Part shown: piece after piece, positions 7,195 to 10,191 of the stretch
How positions within the stretch are numbered: the first letter of the stretch is position 1
Layout: every line of letters begins with the position of its first letter
DNA from: Rickettsiales bacterium
GTDB lineage: Bacteria > Pseudomonadota > Alphaproteobacteria > Rickettsiales > UBA1997
Assembly (NCBI GenBank): GCA_028040005.1
Contig: JAOFKK010000034.1
Location: forward strand, 1-10,191
Length of the DNA: 10,191 bases
Reading direction: 5' to 3'
Notes under the pieces: generated by a model
Told to the model about the DNA's origin: nothing
The model's input: the letters and a program-made list of their open reading frames with translations, nothing else
Database searches by the model: none
Made by a program: the position numbers and the translations under genes

Positions 7195-8451
7195 ATGACA
7201 ATTAAAAAAGAAGTTAAAATATTATGCGAAGATAGTAAAAAAGCTGTTACATCTATTGCTAATTTATCAACCGAATTAAAAAATAAGATTTTATTAGAAA
7301 TTTGTGATGAAATTAAGGCTAGATATCAAGAAATTATCACGCAAAATAAAATTGATCTTGATTTAGCTAAAAAAAATAACCTTCCTGCATCTAAAATTGA
7401 TCGCTTAACTATTAATAAGGATAGAATTTTTGCTATAGCAGACGCTGTAAGAGATGTGGTTAACCTTCCAGATCCAGTTGGTAAAATTACTTACGACATT
7501 AAGAGAGATAACAATCTTCATATTAGAAGAATCACAACGCCATTAGGTGTGTTACTTGCAATTTACGAGGCGCGTCCCAATGTTACTTCTGATGTTGCTG
7601 CCCTTTGTATCAAGTCTGGTAATGCTGTAATTTTGCGTAGTGGTTCGGAGAGTTTTAATTCTTCTAAAATTATTGCTGATATTTATCGTCAAATTTTAGT
7701 AAAAAACAATCTTAATCCAAATATTGTTAATTATGTTAATGATATAAATCGTGATTATGTTAAATATTTACTTAAAATGTCAGATTATATTGATGTTGTT
7801 GTTCCAAGAGGTGGGCAAAATTTAATTATGGCAATTGAAAAAAACAGTAAAATTCCAATTTTCCGTCATTTGACTGGCAATTGTCATAGCTATGTTCATC
7901 ATAAGGCTGATTTACAAAAAGCAGTAAAGATTATTTCTAATGCTAAATTGAGAAGGGTTGGAATTTGTGGAGCAACTGAATCTATTTTAATTGATTCTAA
8001 AATTGCCAATAAGGCTTTAAAATTAATAGCAGATGAATTAATTTCTCAGGGATGTGAAATTAGAGGCGATGCCAAGGCAATAAAAATTGATAACAGAATT
8101 ATTAAAGCCACAAATCAAGATTTTTATACTGAATATTTAGATAAAATTGTTTCTGTTAAAATTGTTGCTAATATTGATAAAGCAATTGAACATATTAATA
8201 AACATAGCTCTTCTCATACAGAAGCAATAATTACTGAAGATGAGTTGGCTAAAAATGAGTTTTTTGCTAAAATAGATTCTTCAATTGTAATGCATAATGC
8301 TTCAACACAATTTGCTGATGGTGGAGAATTTGGTCTTGGTGCTGAAGTTGGAATTTCTACCGGTAAATTACATGCTAGAGGGCCGGTTGGGTTAGAACAA
8401 TTAACCACTTATAAATATATAGTATCTTCAGATATTGCTATTAGAAGTTAA
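7195..8451 (+). CDS. proA: Gamma-glutamyl phosphate reductase (glutamate-5-semialdehyde dehydrogenase)
   Basis: 418 residues, the usual length. The enzyme reduces gamma-glutamyl phosphate to glutamate-5-semialdehyde with NADPH, the second step of proline synthesis from glutamate, in the cytoplasm. The YEARPNVTSDVAALCIKSGN stretch at 124-143 is characteristic. The catalytic cysteine is Cys258 in RRVGICGATE. Residues 324-345 (AIEHINKHSSSHTEAI at its right) fit the PROSITE-type ProA signature, and the C-terminal GEFGLGAEVGISTGKLHARG (378-397) is intact. The gene is usually beside proB (glutamate 5-kinase), which is not here. It lies 14 bases after the glycine-rich gene and three bases before metF, so a shared transcript is likely. 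Nothing suggests decay. Confidence 0.96.
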   Translation: MTIKKEVKILCEDSKKAVTSIANLSTELKNKILLEICDEIKARYQEIITQNKIDLDLAKKNNLPASKIDRLTINKDRIFAIADAVRDVVNLPDPVGKITYDIKRDNNLHIRRITTPLGVLLAIYEARPNVTSDVAALCIKSGNAVILRSGSESFNSSKIIADIYRQILVKNNLNPNIVNYVNDINRDYVKYLLKMSDYIDVVVPRGGQNLIMAIEKNSKIPIFRHLTGNCHSYVHHKADLQKAVKIISNAKLRRVGICGATESILIDSKIANKALKLIADELISQGCEIRGDAKAIKIDNRIIKATNQDFYTEYLDKIVSVKIVANIDKAIEHINKHSSSHTEAIITEDELAKNEFFAKIDSSIVMHNASTQFADGGEFGLGAEVGISTGKLHARGPVGLEQLTTYKYIVSSDIAIRS

Positions 8452-8454
8452 TTT

Positions 8455-9279
8455 ATGATTAAGAATAAAATTAATATTTCTTTAGAGTTTTTTCCTCCAA
8501 AAACTGATCAATTGGAAGAAAAATTATACCAAGAAATAGAAAAATTAAAAATTTTAAAACCAAATTTTGTATCAGTAACTTATGGAGCTGGTGGCAGTAC
8601 TCGTAAAAGAACCCATGATATTGTTTTAAATATTGCTAAGGAAAATAACTTTGCAGTTGCAGCTCATTTAACTTGCGTGGGGTCAACAAAGCAAGAAATT
8701 AATGAAATTGCTAAGGATTATTTTCAATCAGGAATAAAGCATATTGTTGCACTTAGGGGCGACTTACCTAATAATCAAGATTTGGGTGATTATAAATATG
8801 CCAATCAATTAGTATCGGCATTAAAAGATATCGCCGATTTTAAAATATTTGTTGCCGCCTATCCTGAAAAACACCCAGAAGCTAGCAATTTAGATCAAGA
8901 TATTGATAATCTTAAAAAGAAGATCGATGCTGGTGCTGACAAAATCATTACTCAATTTTTCTTTGATAATTCTTATTTTTATAAATTTTTAAATAAAATA
9001 AGGCAAAAAAATATCAATATTCCTGTAATTCCGGGTATTTTGCCAATTCATGACATTAATCAAGTGCAAAATTTTGCTAAAAGATGCGGTTCTAATGTGC
9101 CAAAAGCAATTATTGATCAATATCAATCCGATATTGACCCATTAATAATATCTAAAAATATTACAGTTAAGCAATGTCGAGATTTATATGATAATAATAT
9201 TAGAGATTTTCACTTTTATAGCTTAAATAAGGCTGATTTATTAATAGAAATTTGCAATGATTTAGGGTTTATTGCTTAA
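8455..9279 (+). CDS. metF: 5,10-methylenetetrahydrofolate reductase
   Basis: 274 residues, slightly shorter than the E. coli enzyme (about 296) mainly through a brief N-terminus. This FAD enzyme reduces methylene-THF to methyl-THF, the methyl donor for methionine synthesis. Motifs in order: LEFFPPK at 10-16 with the catalytic Glu11, SVTYGAGGSTR at 40-50, HLTCVG at 71-76, ALRGDLP at 99-105 (Asp103, near the flavin), AAYPEKHPEA at 134-143, TQFFFDN at 166-172 (Gln167, substrate contact) and PGILPI at 193-198. The start is fixed by the need to keep Glu11 close to the N-terminus. Only three bases separate it from proA; an AGAAG seven bases upstream is the closest thing to a Shine-Dalgarno site in the window. 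It closes the 6393-9279 run. Confidence 0.96.
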   Translation: MIKNKINISLEFFPPKTDQLEEKLYQEIEKLKILKPNFVSVTYGAGGSTRKRTHDIVLNIAKENNFAVAAHLTCVGSTKQEINEIAKDYFQSGIKHIVALRGDLPNNQDLGDYKYANQLVSALKDIADFKIFVAAYPEKHPEASNLDQDIDNLKKKIDAGADKIITQFFFDNSYFYKFLNKIRQKNINIPVIPGILPIHDINQVQNFAKRCGSNVPKAIIDQYQSDIDPLIISKNITVKQCRDLYDNNIRDFHFYSLNKADLLIEICNDLGFIA

Positions 9280-9305
9280 AATTATTATAAAGATTAATGA
9301 AATTA

Positions 9306-9332
9306 TTGACAGTTCGATAAATTATTCATAAT
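9306..9332 (+). promoter_or_regulatory. Candidate sigma-70 promoter for sdhB
   Basis: A perfect TTGACA (9306-9311) is followed after 15 bases by CATAAT (9327-9332), five of six matches. The spacing is shorter than ideal. It lies just after the metF stop and would give sdhB a leader of roughly 105 bases, consistent with sdhB being transcribed on its own. Confidence 0.35.
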
Positions 9333-9353
9333 CTTATACCGCTTCTCAATTTT

Positions 9354-9426
9354 AAAGCAACTTTTTTAATAAATTTCCATACAGCAAAAATTGCTTTGAA
9401 GATGGGAAATAATATTATTAATAATA
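9354..9426. other. Inverted repeats in the sdhB leader
   Basis: AAAGCAA at 9354-9360 is complementary to TTGCTTT at 9391-9397, with four further T-A pairs after one mismatch, leaving a loop of about 20 bases. Immediately before sdhB, TATTATTAATAATA (9413-9426) is a perfect 14-base palindrome. No T-run follows the first repeat, so it is not a clear terminator. Either could be a regulatory structure or chance in AT-rich DNA. Confidence 0.25.
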
Positions 9427-9445
9427 AGAAATATTTTATAGATAT

Positions 9446-10191
9446 ATGGTACAATTTACACTTCCAAGAAATTCAAAAATCGATAAAAAATCTGGTACAA
9501 AATTTGAGTCAGAAACCAAATCTGACAATATGAAGATGGTCCAAATTTATCGCTATAATCCTGAGGATGAAAATAACCCATATATTGATGAGTTTGAAGT
9601 TGATCTTGATAAATGTGGACCAATGGTTCTTGATGCTTTAATTAAAATTAAATCTGAACAAGATAGTTCAGTTACTTTTAGAAGATCATGCCGTGAAGGT
9701 ATTTGCGGTTCTTGTTCAATGAATATTGACGGTACCAACACTCTTGCTTGCACTAAATCAATTGCTGATTGTAAAGATGCAATCAAAATATTCCCACTGC
9801 CTCATATGCCCGTTATTAAGGATTTGGTTCCTGATTTAACACATTTTTATGCTCAATATAAATCAGTGCAGCCTTGGTTGCAAGCTGATGAGCCAGAAGA
9901 TAAGTCGCAAGAAAGATTACAATCACCCGAAGAGCGTAAAAAATTAGATGGTCTTTATGAATGTATTTTATGCGCTTCTTGCTCTACTTCTTGCCCAAGC
10001 TATTGGTGGAATGGTGATGAATATTTAGGTCCTGCAACATTATTACAATCTTATCGCTTTTTGGCTGATTCTCGCGATGAAGCAACTTCCGAAAGATTAG
10101 AAAATCTTGAAGATCCATTCAAATTATATCGTTGCCATACAATTATGAATTGCACCAATACTTGCCCTAAAGGTTTAAATCCTGCTAAAGC
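9446..10191 (+). CDS. sdhB: Succinate dehydrogenase iron-sulphur subunit, C-terminus cut by window edge
   Basis: 248 complete codons from ATG at 9446 to the right edge; the family is about 255-265 residues, so roughly the last dozen are missing. SdhB carries electrons from the SdhA flavin to the membrane quinone site in complex II of the TCA cycle and respiratory chain. The [2Fe-2S] ligands are Cys82, Cys87, Cys90 and Cys102 ([10 protein letters not shown]). The C-terminal domain has [12 protein letters not shown] at 173-184 and [13 protein letters not shown] at 230-242, giving ligands for the [4Fe-4S] centre (173, 176, 179, 240) and the [3Fe-4S] centre (183, 230, 236). Trp187-Trp188 lie near the quinone region of the family. 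The [12 protein letters not shown] start is the typical alphaproteobacterial one, so the later Met29 and Met31 are rejected. sdhC, sdhD and sdhA are not upstream. Confidence 0.97.
   Translation, partial: MVQFTLPRNSKIDKKSGTKFESETKSDNMKMVQIYRYNPEDENNPYIDEFEVDLDKCGPMVLDALIKIKSEQDSSVTFRRSCREGICGSCSMNIDGTNTLACTKSIADCKDAIKIFPLPHMPVIKDLVPDLTHFYAQYKSVQPWLQADEPEDKSQERLQSPEERKKLDGLYECILCASCSTSCPSYWWNGDEYLGPATLLQSYRFLADSRDEATSERLENLEDPFKLYRCHTIMNCTNTCPKGLNPAK

Noticed and set aside
8214..8408. 64-residue antisense frame inside proA
   Set aside because: It opposes the conserved ProA signature and C-terminal region; it is a shadow of the real gene.
9298..9321. Seven-codon reading frame after metF as a leader peptide
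   Set aside because: It overlaps the putative -35 box of the sdhB promoter and has no run of regulatory codons; too short to support.
9341..9367. Possible metF terminator (GCTT...AAGC followed by six T)
   Set aside because: The stem is only four base pairs with a ten-base loop, too weak to call, and it lies downstream of the candidate sdhB promoter.
9553..9786. 77-residue antisense frame inside sdhB
   Set aside because: It overlaps the [2Fe-2S] domain of a clear sdhB and has no independent support.

Overview
The window looks like a chromosomal segment of a very AT-rich, Gram-negative bacterium, most likely an alphaproteobacterium of the Rickettsiales/Holosporales type. The evidence is the alphaproteobacterial-style SdhB N-terminus, a full-length two-domain MaeB malic enzyme, A/T-biased codon choice throughout, standard stop codons (TGG only for Trp), and an sdhB that is not next to sdhCDA. 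Placement to genus is not possible from this sequence. Almost none of the start codons has a recognisable Shine-Dalgarno sequence.

Layout. Minus strand, 1-2274: a two-gene unit read leftwards. A five-helix membrane protein (1774-2274) is followed after 24 bases by a large secreted-type protein (1-1749) that runs off the left edge. That protein resembles the meningococcal RTX protein FrpC. It has a possible papain-like (permuted NlpC/P60 or LRAT-like) N-terminal domain, then an Asp-Pro site directly followed by the calcium-loop self-processing module of FrpC, then part of the FrpC middle region. The RTX repeats and type I secretion signal would lie beyond base 1. A divergent intergenic region (2275-2539) separates this unit from the plus-strand genes.

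Plus strand, 2540-6256: a PutP-like sodium/solute symporter and, 15 bases later, maeB (malic enzyme fused to a phosphotransacetylase-like domain). This is probably one transcription unit coupling uptake of a carbon source to pyruvate/NADPH supply. The symporter has lost two residues important in E. coli PutP, so its substrate is uncertain.

Plus strand, 6393-9279: a tightly packed run of four genes. These are a small three-helix membrane protein, a glycine-rich protein whose start codon overlaps the preceding stop (TAATG), proA (proline biosynthesis) and metF (methylene-THF reductase). The first two are unrecognised and are the least explained genes in the window.

Plus strand, 9446 to the right edge: sdhB, the iron-sulphur subunit of succinate dehydrogenase, complete except for roughly the last dozen residues, with its own candidate promoter. 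The housekeeping part (maeB, proA, metF, sdhB) is ordinary central metabolism. The biologically novel part is the FrpC-like secreted protein with its membrane-protein partner. No tRNA, rRNA, insertion sequence or CRISPR array was seen.
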